From Cerasicoccus maritimus (GTDB lineage Bacteria > Verrucomicrobiota > Verrucomicrobiia > Opitutales > Cerasicoccaceae): DNA of 64,000 nucleotides. The notes beneath the pieces are model-generated. The model saw only the letters and a program-made list of their open reading frames with translations, did no database searches and was not told the origin of the DNA. The position numbers were made by a program, and so were the translations under genes. Each line of letters begins with the position of its first letter. Position 1 is the stretch's first letter. Below, one piece after another: positions 9,224-19,156 of this stretch. The stretch spans positions 186,001-250,000 of the forward strand of contig JAVDPD010000005.1 in the NCBI GenBank assembly GCA_031296935.1, given 5' to 3'.

Positions 9224-9658
9224 TCAGGAGAGGAAAAAGGGAAAAGATTAAAGGAAAATGATTTTATCATGATGCCGATAGGATACTCGCCTATATGGAC
9301 ATTCAAATAATGCCAATAGTCAGCGGAAGAAGGCTAGGGACTGTTTTCAAATTAAAGTTGTTGATGGCGGCATGGATTTTTTCAGTCAGCGAGGCGTCTG
9401 AGGTCGAATAGGCTGGAAGCCTTTCGGCCAGAAGACAACGAAGCTGATGGGAAAAAGCCATCCGGAGCCTGAACGGTTAAAATGAAAGGTCGCGGCGTTG
9501 GCTTTTTACTCACGCACTTCCAGTGCGCTTCGCTCAAGCCGCCTGGCGCTGCATTCATTTTCCCTCGTCCCATCAACAACTTTAATTTGAAAACACTCCC
9601 TAGAGTTCTCAAGCCCTTTAATCTTTTTCCTTTTTCCTTTAATCTTTGCGAGGTTCAG
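9224..9658. other. mreB-mreC intergenic gap, occupied by a mobile element copy
   Basis: Most of this gap is the 264-bp element at 9337-9600. The remaining flanks (about 113 bp before mreC and 58 bp after mreB) are AT-rich and hold no gene. A promoter for mreC could lie in the 9224-9335 segment, which is upstream of mreC on the minus strand. Confidence 0.6.
9337..9600 (+). mobile_element. miniature inverted-repeat element, family A copy 1 (264 bp)
   Basis: Left end GGGACTGTTTTCAAATTAAA and, reversed, right end GGGAGTGTTTTCAAATTAAA; inverted similarity runs about 34 bases with one mismatch. Both ends are flanked by TA (9335-9336 and 9601-9602), as expected of TA-targeting elements such as the Tc1/mariner-IS630 group. 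It encodes no transposase. A copy of exactly the same length is at 37056-37319 with about seven base differences, and a partial copy at about 36016-36133. It sits inside the mre operon. Confidence 0.85.
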
Positions 9659-10666
<1,008 letters not shown>

Positions 10667-10835
10667 GACCGATCTAGGCACGATTGGCGGGTGCTTGTCA
10701 AAAATAAACAACGGGTAAACAAGGGTTTAGGCAAAATATATACCCTATTTTCGAGGGGTGCGGCCTTCTGTGCCCGGTTTGCTTTTGGTGGGCAGTCCAA
10801 AATGTCGCCGGATGGAGACGCTTTTGAAGCGCCCT

Positions 10836-11522
10836 TTAAAAGCCCGCCAGACTGTCGGGGGCGTCTTCCGATTCGCGCTCTTGCTTGGTTTTGCTGAGAT
10901 GTCGGTCGACCTCAAGCATGAAGACGGTTAGCGTGTCGCCATCCTGATTGGCGAGGACTTTACCGTCGGCTCGGTAGAAGTTTTGCGGGAGGAATGGCTT
11001 GTAATCCTTGTCTGGGTATTGGTCTTCGGGTAGCTTGCCACGTGCCCAGTTGCTGCTTTCCTGATTGCGCGCGAGCAGGCCGTTTACTTCCGCTTCGGTG
11101 ATGCCCCCAATGTGGCGATAGGCTTCCAGAACGGACTTCCCCTTGTGATAAACCACGAAATACAACCAGCCAGCGGGGTTGTTGACCGGTTGGCCCGCAT
11201 GGCGTCCACTTTTCTGGATCAATTGGCTTTCAAATGCACGATCATCGCCCACGACTTTGTAGTAAACGCCCACGGTCAAATCCAGGTTCTCGTGGACGGC
11301 CATTTCGCCTCGGTCATTCATGCCCATGAGCGCGTTTTTGAACTTGGCTTGGTTGAGGTAGTGGCGCATCAAATCTTCGTCATCGATAATGATACCACGA
11401 TTGTCGCTGGTGACGCGGCGTTCGACCGTGGAGCGGCTCTCACCTATACGCGCATGCAGCGAGGCGCTGAAAATGACTAAGCTGATGAATAGAAGACTGA
11501 GGCGGGTGGGGGAGGGAGACAT
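10836..11522 (-). CDS. uncharacterised secreted protein
   Basis: About 228 aa starting at ATG 11522, which places a clear signal peptide (TRLSLLFISLVIFSASLHA) at the N-terminus; a longer in-frame start 36 bases upstream would bury it. The mature part is polar, with DDEDLMRHYLNQAKFKNALMG, a YYKVVGDDRAFESQLIQKSG segment and a WLYFVVYHKGKSVLEAYRH strand. No known domain recognised. Probably periplasmic. It lies upstream of mreB on the same strand with a gap of about 170 bp, so operon membership is uncertain. Confidence 0.75.
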   Translation of the reverse strand: MSPSPTRLSLLFISLVIFSASLHARIGESRSTVERRVTSDNRGIIIDDEDLMRHYLNQAKFKNALMGMNDRGEMAVHENLDLTVGVYYKVVGDDRAFESQLIQKSGRHAGQPVNNPAGWLYFVVYHKGKSVLEAYRHIGGITEAEVNGLLARNQESSNWARGKLPEDQYPDKDYKPFLPQNFYRADGKVLANQDGDTLTVFMLEVDRHLSKTKQERESEDAPDSLAGF

Positions 11523-11619
11523 GGTGATTTCTTTAGCGGGATGAACTGGTTTTGGCAAGCATCTGCATGTTTCGGGGAAAGCGTTGACGCTGGCGGTAGG
11601 ATGGGTTAAGTTCTGAGGT

Positions 11620-11886
11620 GTGGTTGAGAAACAAAGCAGTTGGAGGCAAGGATTGGCGGGCTATTGCCTGATCGCCGTTTCGACGACGCTTTGGCTTTTG
11701 GCACCGCTGCCGTGGTGGATTCCGGAAATCAGTTTTCTTTCGAAGCTCTTTTCAGGAGCACTTCTGATATCACTTGCCGAGCTCAGCTTCCACTCCGGTT
11801 TGCAATGCCTGGACCCCGAGGAGGCCGAGCACTTCCATCGCTGGAGCTGCCTCAAGCGTGGCTTCCGTCGGCTGATGCATCATTAG
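11620..11886 (+). CDS. small membrane protein, transporter-suffix-domain-like
   Basis: An 88-aa protein with two hydrophobic helices (AGYCLIAVSTTLWLLAPLPWW and LFSGALLISLAELSFHSG). The layout resembles small transporter-suffix-domain proteins of unknown role. The start is GTG at 11620. It runs opposite to its neighbours and is followed directly by a good hairpin terminator at 11898, which supports it being a real transcription unit. The alternative frame at 11640 lacks membrane character. Confidence 0.6.
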   Translation: MVEKQSSWRQGLAGYCLIAVSTTLWLLAPLPWWIPEISFLSKLFSGALLISLAELSFHSGLQCLDPEEAEHFHRWSCLKRGFRRLMHH

Positions 11887-11897
11887 GCAGGCGCAAA

Positions 11898-11926
11898 AAA
11901 GCCCCCGGCGATTAACCGAGGGCTTT
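11898..11926. terminator. bidirectional rho-independent terminator
   Basis: AAAGCCCCCGG, seven-base loop, CCGAGGGCTTT, with A-rich and T-containing flanks on either side. It lies between the convergent small membrane protein gene and the PEP-CTERM gene and can serve both. Confidence 0.8.
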
Positions 11927-11944
11927 GGAAAATATTGCAAGCGA

Positions 11945-12532
11945 CTAACTTTTGCAGTCGGCAGATTTCGATGCACGGCGCTTACGGTAGAGGAGCATGC
12001 AGCCCAAGCCTGCGAAGCCAGCCAGCGCAATGTAGGTCGATGGTTCGGGAATGACCGACGCTGCGCTAACGTTTAAAGTGACCGAGTCGAGATTACCGGG
12101 CGTTGTCCAAACATAGATGCCGGGCGTTACCCCAAGCGCAGCCACCGTTGTTGCTGACCAAGTGGTTGTCGAAGAAATGAATGTATTGCTCACGTAGCCG
12201 CTCGGCACTTCAAATTCACTAGAGGGGGTGTAGATGCCGAAGGCATCGCCGACGCCCGATGTCGCGAGTGTCGCTCCTCCTGTGCCAATGTCGCCTGGCC
12301 CGCTAATCCCGCTGTAAAACTCGCTTACCGTAGATACGGTTCTTAGCTCCAGTGACGATGGGTCCACGACGGCATTAAATGAGCCGCTTCCTGACGACGT
12401 GAGCCCGAGCAAGTTCAGTTGCCCGCTCATCGTCATCACCACATCACCACCGACCTCGGTCATATTGAGAACAATAGCGGCAGGAAGGTTACCCGCGATA
12501 AATAAAGAAATTGTTAGTAGGAGTTTTCGCAT
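11945..12532 (-). CDS. PEP-CTERM sorting-domain protein
   Basis: A 195-aa exported protein. It has a signal peptide (MRKLLLTISLFIAGNLPAA), a Ser/Thr/Gly-rich beta-type body, and a C-terminal sorting signal: VIPEPST, a hydrophobic stretch (YIALAGFAGLGCMLLY) and RKRR. Such proteins are handled by the exosortase/EpsH system and end up at the surface or in exopolysaccharide. No exosortase gene is in this window. The body matches no family I know. Terminated by the hairpin at 11898-11926. Confidence 0.88.
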   Translation of the reverse strand: MRKLLLTISLFIAGNLPAAIVLNMTEVGGDVVMTMSGQLNLLGLTSSGSGSFNAVVDPSSLELRTVSTVSEFYSGISGPGDIGTGGATLATSGVGDAFGIYTPSSEFEVPSGYVSNTFISSTTTWSATTVAALGVTPGIYVWTTPGNLDSVTLNVSAASVIPEPSTYIALAGFAGLGCMLLYRKRRASKSADCKS

Positions 12533-12670
12533 TGGGCATAAGTTATGTTATTCGAAGATTGGGTCAACTTTTTATGAGTGACTATTTGCCCTATTTTTCT
12601 GCGAGTTTTTGTGCCCAGTAGAGGCGAATCAAAAACCTACATACTCGCCATTTGCGGGCTTACCCACGAA

Positions 12671-12699
12671 AAAGCCCCCAGTGGCTAACTGGAGGCTTT
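12671..12699 (-). terminator. rho-independent terminator of thrS
   Basis: Hairpin AAAGCCTCCAGT ... ACTGGGGGCTTT read on the minus strand, followed by a T run, 17 bases past the thrS stop. Confidence 0.8.
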
Positions 12700-12715
12700 G
12701 AAAAAATTGCGTCAA

Positions 12716-14632
12716 TTACATGCCTTCGGGCAGGGCCTTGGCTTCGACGTTGGCCGTGATCTTGGCAATGGCCTCGTCGGCTGAGAATGTGCCTTCGATG
12801 CTCTTGCCGATGCGCGAGCGGATCGACACGTTGCCGGCTTCGGCTTCCTTCTCGCCGCAGACGAACATGACCGGGACTTTATCCATTTCCGCACGGCGGA
12901 CCTTGGCGCCAAACTTCTCGTCGTGGCGGTCGACCGTAGCGCGGATGCCAGCGGCAGTTAGCTTGGCGAGGAGCTCGTTGGCGTAGTCGGCGGACTTGTC
13001 CGAGATCGGCAGCACGCGGATTTGCTCCGGCGAGAGCCATAGCGGGAAGTTGCCCGCGAAGTGCTCGATGAGCACGCCACAGAAGCGCTCCATGGAGCCA
13101 AACGGCGCACGGTGGATCATCACCGGGCGGTGCGGTTTGTTGTCCGGGCCAATGTAGCTCAGGTCGAAGCGGACAGGCAGGTTGTAGTCCACTTGAACGG
13201 TGCCCAGCTGCCACTCGCGGCCGATGACGTCCTTGACCACGAAGTCGATCTTCGGGCCGTAGAATGCAGCTTCGCCGGCCTCTTCGGTGAAGGGGACGTC
13301 GAGGGTGCGGGCGGCGTTGCGGCAAGCTTCTTCAGCCTTGTCCCACACGGCGCTGTCGCCGGTGTATTTGCCGGAATCCTTATCGCGCAGGCCGACGCGC
13401 ACGCGGTAGTCCTGCATGCCCAAGGTGTTGAGGACGGTCTTTACCAGCGCCAGACAGCCTTGCACTTCATTCGCGACCTGATCTTCGGTGCAGAAGAGGT
13501 GGGCGTCGTCCTGAGTAAAGCCGCGCACGCGGGTCATGCCGTTGAGCTCGCCGGACTGCTCCCAGCGGTAAACGGTACCAAACTCAGCCAGGCGGACCGG
13601 CAAATCGCGGTAGGAGTGCGGCTGCGAGGCAAAGATCTTAATGTGATGCGGGCAATTCATCGGCTTGAGCATGAAGCCGTCCAACAGCTTGGTCGGGTCC
13701 ATGACGCGGTCTTCGCCAATGGCTTCTGAGCCAACGCGCTCGTTGAGGTCGTCGCGGAAATGCGGGGCCACGGCTTCGAGGCGAGCGGTGAGCTCGGCGC
13801 AGCCGCAGCCTTCGTGGGCGACCTGCTCAAGCTCGTCGGGCATCGGAATCGCCGGGAATTGGGACTCCTTATAATACGGGAAGTGGCCCGAGGTCTTGTA
13901 GAGCCCCAGCTTGCCGATGTGCGGCGTGAAGACCTGGCTGTAGCCCTGCTTGCGGAGTTCCTCGCCAATAAAGTTTTGCAGCTCCTGGCGGAGAATCGAG
14001 CCATTGGGCGTCCAGAGAATCAGGCCCTGGCCGACGTCTTCATCGATGACAAACAGGCGCTGGTCGCGGCCGATCTTGCGGTGGTCGCGGGCCTTGGCTT
14101 GCTCAAGCGCTTCTAGGTAGTTGGCCAGCTCATCCTTGCTGGCGAAAGCCGTTCCGTAAATACGCTGGAGCTGCTTGTTTTTCTCGTCGCCGCGGTGGTA
14201 GGCGCCAGCGATGGAGAGTAGCTTGAAAGCCTTAATCTTCTTCGTGTAGTTGACGTGGGAGCCCGCGCAGAGGTCGATGAACTCGCCGTTGCGGTAGAAG
14301 GAAATCGCTTCGCCCTCTGGGATGTCGTCGAGGCGGCCGAGCTTGTAGCGCTCTTGTCCGCAGCCCTTGATGATCTCAATGGCTTCTTCGCGGGAGACTT
14401 CCTGGCGCTCAAACTTCTGGTTTTCCTTGATGACCTTCTTCATCTCGGCCTCGATTTTTTCGAGGTCTTCCGCCGTCAGTTTTTGGTCGAGATCGATGTC
14501 GTAGTAAAATCCGGTTTCGGTAGGAGGCCCAATGTCGAGTTTCGTCTCTGGGAAGAGACGCAGGATTGCCGTGGCCAACACGTGGGACGCGCTGTGCCGC
14601 AGCTCTTCGAGCGGAGTCATCTGGGCTTTCAT
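12716..14632 (-). CDS. thrS: threonyl-tRNA synthetase
   Basis: Class II synthetase that charges tRNA-Thr. 638 aa. It has the editing domain (HSASHVLATAILRLFP, then the zinc-type motif LCAGSHV), motif 1 region, motif 2 (YRWEQSGELNGMTRVRGFTQDDAH), motif 3 (HRAPFGSMERFCGVLIEH) and the anticodon-binding domain (PISDKSADYANELL). PMNCPHH carries the zinc-binding Cys. The N-terminal TGS domain seen in many ThrS proteins is absent: the protein opens at the editing domain. There is also an insertion of about 60 residues (roughly 258-318, containing CGC) before PMNCPHH. The start ATG 14632 is the only sensible one. A terminator follows the stop. Confidence 0.97.
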   Translation of the reverse strand: MKAQMTPLEELRHSASHVLATAILRLFPETKLDIGPPTETGFYYDIDLDQKLTAEDLEKIEAEMKKVIKENQKFERQEVSREEAIEIIKGCGQERYKLGRLDDIPEGEAISFYRNGEFIDLCAGSHVNYTKKIKAFKLLSIAGAYHRGDEKNKQLQRIYGTAFASKDELANYLEALEQAKARDHRKIGRDQRLFVIDEDVGQGLILWTPNGSILRQELQNFIGEELRKQGYSQVFTPHIGKLGLYKTSGHFPYYKESQFPAIPMPDELEQVAHEGCGCAELTARLEAVAPHFRDDLNERVGSEAIGEDRVMDPTKLLDGFMLKPMNCPHHIKIFASQPHSYRDLPVRLAEFGTVYRWEQSGELNGMTRVRGFTQDDAHLFCTEDQVANEVQGCLALVKTVLNTLGMQDYRVRVGLRDKDSGKYTGDSAVWDKAEEACRNAARTLDVPFTEEAGEAAFYGPKIDFVVKDVIGREWQLGTVQVDYNLPVRFDLSYIGPDNKPHRPVMIHRAPFGSMERFCGVLIEHFAGNFPLWLSPEQIRVLPISDKSADYANELLAKLTAAGIRATVDRHDEKFGAKVRRAEMDKVPVMFVCGEKEAEAGNVSIRSRIGKSIEGTFSADEAIAKITANVEAKALPEGM

Positions 14633-14784
14633 GGTATTTTTGGGATTTTACGTTTCAGAAAAAGCAGGGGATCACAGACGATTCCATGCCCGCTGTCAAC
14701 CTGCGTCATGCTGCCATTTGGCCCCAAATGGCATTTGACGTCGCTACTAGTAGGCGTCATGCTGGTGCTTATCTACCGGCTTCT

Positions 14785-15465
14785 ATGAAAACACTTCTCT
14801 ACTTCGGCGTCGCTTTTGGCGCATGGGCGTTGGCTGGTTGCAGCCAACAAGCTGTAAACTCTACGCCGACTGGCTTCGTCACGACATCCCTCGGTGATGC
14901 CGGAGACTTCACCATTAAGGATGCGAGTGCGCTCAAGGGCTACGATTCGGTCTATTTGGCGTCAGTGACCGCCATGCCTGCCAGTGGGGTGACTGCTGAA
15001 AACGCATCCGACGTTGAGGCGCTGGAGTTTGCCTTCGAGCAGGCCTTCAAATCGCAAATCGGCAACGTACTGCAGCTGGCCGATGCTCCTGGCGAGAAGA
15101 CCCTCACCGCGAAGGTGGCAATCTCTCAGATCATCAGTAAAGCGCCAGACTTTAACCCGATGAGCAACAATCCGGCCGATATTTCAAACTCCTATGGTCC
15201 GGGCGCAGGAGTTGGCATGAATCCAGACTTGATGCGACGACAATTACAGGTCGCGGGCACCAGCATGTTCGTCGATAAGGTCAAGACCAAGGTCGAGTTT
15301 TCCAACGAATCTGGGGAGCTCCTGGCGCAGTTTGCGGACAACGATTTCGGAGCGGATATCGAGAGCGATCCGACCGGTGGCACCAGCATTCCCCGAGTCA
15401 CGGAGGCGTTTTCCGCCTGGTGCTCAGAAATCAGCGCGCAGTTGGCGCAGGCCACCGGCAAGTGA
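14785..15465 (+). CDS. DUF3313-like outer-membrane lipoprotein
   Basis: About 226 aa from ATG 14785. The N-terminus is a lipoprotein signal (LLYFGVAFGAWALAGC) with lipobox LAGC, so the mature protein should be a lipid-anchored periplasmic or outer-membrane protein. The body (TGFVTTSLGDAG, LKGYDSVYLASV, FEQAFKSQIG, LTAKVAISQI, VEFSNESGELLAQFADND) follows the DUF3313 pattern, a family of unknown role. The frame is open a further 219 bases upstream, but that part runs over the thrS start region and lacks a signal sequence. Confidence 0.8.
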   Translation: MKTLLYFGVAFGAWALAGCSQQAVNSTPTGFVTTSLGDAGDFTIKDASALKGYDSVYLASVTAMPASGVTAENASDVEALEFAFEQAFKSQIGNVLQLADAPGEKTLTAKVAISQIISKAPDFNPMSNNPADISNSYGPGAGVGMNPDLMRRQLQVAGTSMFVDKVKTKVEFSNESGELLAQFADNDFGADIESDPTGGTSIPRVTEAFSAWCSEISAQLAQATGK

Positions 15466-15475
15466 GCTGAATTGC

Positions 15476-16468
15476 TTACGCGACGGGCTCGCGAACTGAT
15501 TCTCGCGGCACAAGCTCGCCTTGCAGTCGAATCAGCGATGCGCTGCGGCTGGGCTCCTCTATGCGTTTGAGCAAGAGCTCCGCCGCGGTCTCGCCGATAT
15601 GACGCGTGGGCTGGCGAATGACGGTCACGGCTGGGTTCACGCAGCGCGTCCACACCGGATCGTCGAAGCAGGCAAAGCCGACTTCATCCGGGATGTTGAG
15701 CCCTAGTTTCTGAACCGCACGATAGGCACCGGTGGCGAGCAGCGCGCTGCTGCAGATGAGCGCATCGGGCGGGTTGCTGGACGAAAGCATAGCGAGCGCG
15801 GCATCGTAGCCTTCGTTTTCAAACGCTGGGCAGCGGCGGACTTCATGCGCCGAAAGATTGTGCGCGGCCAAGGCTTCCTGGAAGCCGACTAAGCGTTCTT
15901 CCGCCGTGAAGCTGTTTTCGCCATATAGCCCGGCAATCTTTTGATGGCCGCCGGCGATGACGTGCTCGGTCAGTCGTTGCGCGGCCTCGGTGTTATCGAT
16001 CAATACCGTGTCGAACTCATCGCCAGCGCGCCGGTCCACGGAGACAATGGGGATGTTCAGCTTATGCAGCGCTTTTAGCTTGGGCGCGGCCTTGCGGGAA
16101 GGGGAGATGATCACCCCGGCGACTTGCTCCTGGCTCATCAGCTCGAGGTAGCGCTCCTCCAGCACAGGATCTTCGTCGGTGTTGCAGATGAAGACGCTGT
16201 AGCCGCGCGTCCGAGCAAGCGTCTCCACTGCGCGCGCGAGCTCGCTGAAAAACGGATTCTGGATGTCCGAGACGATCAGTGCCAAGATGTGGGATTGGCT
16301 GTCGCGCAGGCGTTGGGCCACGCGATTGGGGCGGTAGTTGAGCTCGTCAATCGCGACTTGGATGCGCTCGCGGGTTTCTTCTTTGACGAAAGTTTTGTTC
16401 GACATCATGCGCGAGACGGTGGCGATGGAAACGCCGGCGCGCTGTGCGACATCTTTGATGCTAGCCAT
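15476..16468 (-). CDS. LacI-family repressor of the fructose PTS locus
   Basis: 330-aa transcription factor. Residues 2-21 form the LacI helix-turn-helix (ASIKDVAQRAGVSIATVSRM), then the hinge helix (NRVAQRLRDSQ) and a periplasmic-binding-protein-like effector domain (NPFFSELARAVE, VDRRAGDEFDTVLIDN, GFACFDDPVWTRCVNP). It is divergent from the fructose PTS operon, and operator-like sites lie before both genes, so it most likely represses the PTS genes and itself. The effector is probably a fructose phosphate, by analogy with FruR/Cra-type regulators; this is inference. Possible autoregulatory sites are at 16500-16513 and 16537-16550. Confidence 0.92.
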   Translation of the reverse strand: MASIKDVAQRAGVSIATVSRMMSNKTFVKEETRERIQVAIDELNYRPNRVAQRLRDSQSHILALIVSDIQNPFFSELARAVETLARTRGYSVFICNTDEDPVLEERYLELMSQEQVAGVIISPSRKAAPKLKALHKLNIPIVSVDRRAGDEFDTVLIDNTEAAQRLTEHVIAGGHQKIAGLYGENSFTAEERLVGFQEALAAHNLSAHEVRRCPAFENEGYDAALAMLSSSNPPDALICSSALLATGAYRAVQKLGLNIPDEVGFACFDDPVWTRCVNPAVTVIRQPTRHIGETAAELLLKRIEEPSRSASLIRLQGELVPRESVREPVA

Positions 16469-16499
16469 ATTCAGAAAATAGGGAAAAATTACGAATTCG

Positions 16500-16513
16500 T
16501 GAAAACGTTAACA
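16500..16513. promoter_or_regulatory. LacI-type operator before the repressor gene
   Basis: TGAAAACGTTAACA fits the LacI-family pattern TGNAANCGNTTNCA with one mismatch. It is 32 bases upstream of the repressor start codon. A weaker relative (TGTAAACGCTTAAT, two mismatches) lies at 16537-16550. Confidence 0.6.
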
Positions 16514-16617
16514 TGAATATTGCCTGTTTCTTGAAATGTAAACGCTTAATTGTGCGCGGTTTAGTTAGTTTTGGGCATCGGTAGGCGATTTTTCTTGATG
16601 TTTCCCTGATGTTTGTA

Positions 16618-16631
16618 TGAAATCGTTTACA
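16618..16631. promoter_or_regulatory. LacI-type operator before the fructose PTS operon
   Basis: TGAAATCGTTTACA matches TGNAANCGNTTNCA at every fixed position and differs at one base from the site in the porin gene. It lies 39 bases before ATG 16670 and would overlap the start of translation if the earlier ATG at 16631 were used. Confidence 0.75.
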
Positions 16632-16669
16632 TGATGTTCGCGTTACCCTCAACCCCCGTCCCATCTCCC

Positions 16670-19135
16670 ATGCTTGATTTATCTCCCGCTGACATTCGCC
16701 TGGGCGAATCCTTTGACTCGCGTGACGCTGCGATCCGCGCCGTTGCGCAACTCCTTCACGAGCAGGGTGCCGTCCAGGCCAACTACTCGGACAGCATGCT
16801 CGCCCGTGAGCGCACTGCCAACACCTACCTCGGCAACGGCGTGGCCATCCCGCATGGTCGCCCGCAGGAGGCGCACCTGATCAACGACACCCACGTGGTC
16901 CTGATCCAGGTTCCCGCCGGCGTGCCGTGGAAGGACGGCGAGCGCGCCAAGCTCATCTTCGGCATCGCCGCCAAGAGCGATGAGCACATCAGCCTGCTCG
17001 GCCGCATCACCACGATTACTTCAGATGAAGTCCTCGCCGAGCACCTCGCCAATACTAATGACCCGCAGGATATTATCCGCGCGATTTCCGTCGGAGCGCA
17101 GGGGAACGCGCGCTTCTCGGATGACAATTTTGATGGCGAGCGCATCATCGTGCCGTTCAGCAATCCGCGTGGTTTCCACCTGCGCCCGGCGAGCCAGATT
17201 GCCGAAGCCACCGAGCGCATGGACGGCGACATTCGCCTGGTCGCCAATGGCCGCGAAGCCGACGCCCGCAGCGCAATGAGCATCGTGGGCCTGGGCATTC
17301 GCGCTGGCAGCGACATCGAGATCCGCTCGGATTCTCCTTTTGCCGACGACCACTTGCGCCAGCTCAAGCGCCTCGTGGAAATCATCAACGACGAGCCGCA
17401 GGAAGCCGTCGAAGACGAGGGCCCGTCGGTCGATTGGAAGCCTGCCGACCTGAGCCACGCGCAAGTGATTACTGGCACGATGGCGGCACCCGGAATCGCG
17501 GTTGGTCCGGCCTTTCTGTGGAGCCAGCTTTCGGCCGCGCCGTCCGAGCGCAAGCGCGGCGATGTGGCGTCCGAACGGGACGCCTTGAAAGCCGCCATTG
17601 CCAGCGCCGAGGAAACGCTCCGCGAGCTATCTGAAGACGCTTCGATGAACAAGGTGCAGCGCAATCTTTTCGAAGCGCACGCCACGATGCTCAGCGATGA
17701 GATTTTGCTGACTGAAGCTTCCGCGCAGATCAATGAACGCGTCGATGCGCTTCAGGCTTGGAACACCGTGCTCGCGAAAAAAGTTTCCCAACTTGAGTCT
17801 CTCGCGGACAAGCACCTCGCCCAGCGTAGCATTGATTTGAAAGACGCCGGCCGCCGCGTGAGCCGCATCTTGTCCGGTGCCGAAGAAGTTTCGTTGGCGA
17901 GCCTCACGACGCCGTCGATCCTCATCGCTGACGACCTCGAACCGTCCGAAGCCGCGCAGCTTTCGCGCTCGAAAATTTGCGGCATCTGCCTACGCGAAGG
18001 CAGTCCCAATGCGCACTCCGCCATCGTGGCCCGTTCGCTCGGCATTCCGATGGTCGTGGCCTGCGGTTGGCCGCTTGAGCAAGTTGCGGCGGAAGACAAA
18101 GTGGTCCTCGACGCCTCGGGCGCGCGGATGATTCTTCACCCGACCGAAGAAGATGTCACGAGCGCCAACGAAGTGATCAAAACGCTCGATGCGCAGCGTC
18201 AACGCGCGTGGACGGATCGCTTTAAGCCGGCTATCACGCAAGACGGCATGCGCACGGAAGTTGTGGCAAACATTGCCCGCGTCGCTGAAGCCGAAGAAGC
18301 CGTCCAAGCTGGAGCCGAAGGCGTGGGGCTGGTCCGCACGGAATTTCTCTTCCTCGACCGCGAGCACGCGCCGAGTGAAGACGAACAATACGAATGCTAC
18401 CGCGCGATGGTGGACGCCCTTGGCGGTCTGCCGATGGTGCTCCGCACAATCGACATCGGCGGCGATAAGCCGGTGGATTACCTCGGTTTGAGCGAGCGCG
18501 ATTTGTCCTTTCTCGGACTGCGTGGCATCCGCATCGGCTTGGCCCGCCCAGACATTATCAAGACGCAACTGCGCGCAGTATATCGCGCCGCCAAGCATGG
18601 CCCGATCAAGCTGCTTTTCCCGATGATCGCGACGTCCAATGACTTCCGCCGCATCCGCAACATTGCCGAAGCCGTGCGCAAGGAAGTCGATGGCCCGCGC
18701 ATTGATTTGGGCGTGATGATCGAAGTGCCGTCCGCCGTGATCATGGCGACGGAGCTGGCCAAGGTTGCTGACTTTTTCTCGGTGGGCACGAACGACCTCA
18801 CGCAATACGCGCTGGCCGTCGACCGTACCCATCCGCTGCTCGCCAAGCGCGCGGACAGCCTGCATCCGGTCGTGCTGCGTCTTATCCGCCAAGCCGCCGA
18901 AGCCGCACATGCGGAAGACAAATGGATTGGCGTTTGTGGTGGTGTCGCAGCCGATCCGCTCGGCGCGCAAATCCTCGCCGGGCTCGGAGTCGACGAGCTC
19001 AGCATGCCGCCTGCGACAGTGCCTGCGATCAAGGAAAAACTCCGTCACGGAAACTTCCACGACTTGCAGCAGCTGGCTAAGCGCGCGCTTGAGCAAGAAG
19101 ATGCCGTCGCCGTGCGCCTGCTCCCGATCACTTAA
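16670..19135 (+). CDS. fruB: fructose PTS multiphosphoryl transfer protein (EIIA-HPr-EI fusion)
   Basis: Cytoplasmic phosphotransfer protein that passes phosphate from PEP to the fructose permease. About 821 aa from ATG 16670, where the protein begins MLDLSPADIRL like other EIIA-Fru domains. Order: EIIA-Fru (about 1-145, active His62 in GVAIPHGRP), HPr (about 160-245, active His170 in RGFHLRPAS), EI (about 270-821, active His449 in GSPNAHSAIVAR; PEP-binding GVGLVRTEFLFLD and GGDKPVDYLGL). All three phospho-His residues are present, so one polypeptide holds all soluble PTS steps. First gene of fruB-fruK-fruA, spaced 21 and 31 bases. Earlier in-frame starts (TTG 16613, ATG 16631) would overlap the operator and are less likely. 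Confidence 0.96.
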   Translation: MLDLSPADIRLGESFDSRDAAIRAVAQLLHEQGAVQANYSDSMLARERTANTYLGNGVAIPHGRPQEAHLINDTHVVLIQVPAGVPWKDGERAKLIFGIAAKSDEHISLLGRITTITSDEVLAEHLANTNDPQDIIRAISVGAQGNARFSDDNFDGERIIVPFSNPRGFHLRPASQIAEATERMDGDIRLVANGREADARSAMSIVGLGIRAGSDIEIRSDSPFADDHLRQLKRLVEIINDEPQEAVEDEGPSVDWKPADLSHAQVITGTMAAPGIAVGPAFLWSQLSAAPSERKRGDVASERDALKAAIASAEETLRELSEDASMNKVQRNLFEAHATMLSDEILLTEASAQINERVDALQAWNTVLAKKVSQLESLADKHLAQRSIDLKDAGRRVSRILSGAEEVSLASLTTPSILIADDLEPSEAAQLSRSKICGICLREGSPNAHSAIVARSLGIPMVVACGWPLEQVAAEDKVVLDASGARMILHPTEEDVTSANEVIKTLDAQRQRAWTDRFKPAITQDGMRTEVVANIARVAEAEEAVQAGAEGVGLVRTEFLFLDREHAPSEDEQYECYRAMVDALGGLPMVLRTIDIGGDKPVDYLGLSERDLSFLGLRGIRIGLARPDIIKTQLRAVYRAAKHGPIKLLFPMIATSNDFRRIRNIAEAVRKEVDGPRIDLGVMIEVPSAVIMATELAKVADFFSVGTNDLTQYALAVDRTHPLLAKRADSLHPVVLRLIRQAAEAAHAEDKWIGVCGGVAADPLGAQILAGLGVDELSMPPATVPAIKEKLRHGNFHDLQQLAKRALEQEDAVAVRLLPIT

Positions 19136-19156
19136 AACGCTCAACTCTACCCGACC

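Noticed and set aside
9382..9612. Open frame inside family A copy 1, similar to one at 37101-37298
   Set aside because: Similarity follows from the DNA repeat; the frame runs through the inverted end, and there is no start signal. Could be reconsidered if more copies keep it open.
17990..19144. 384-aa antisense frame over the PTS fusion gene
   Set aside because: Repetitive His/Arg/Asp composition typical of a complement shadow.
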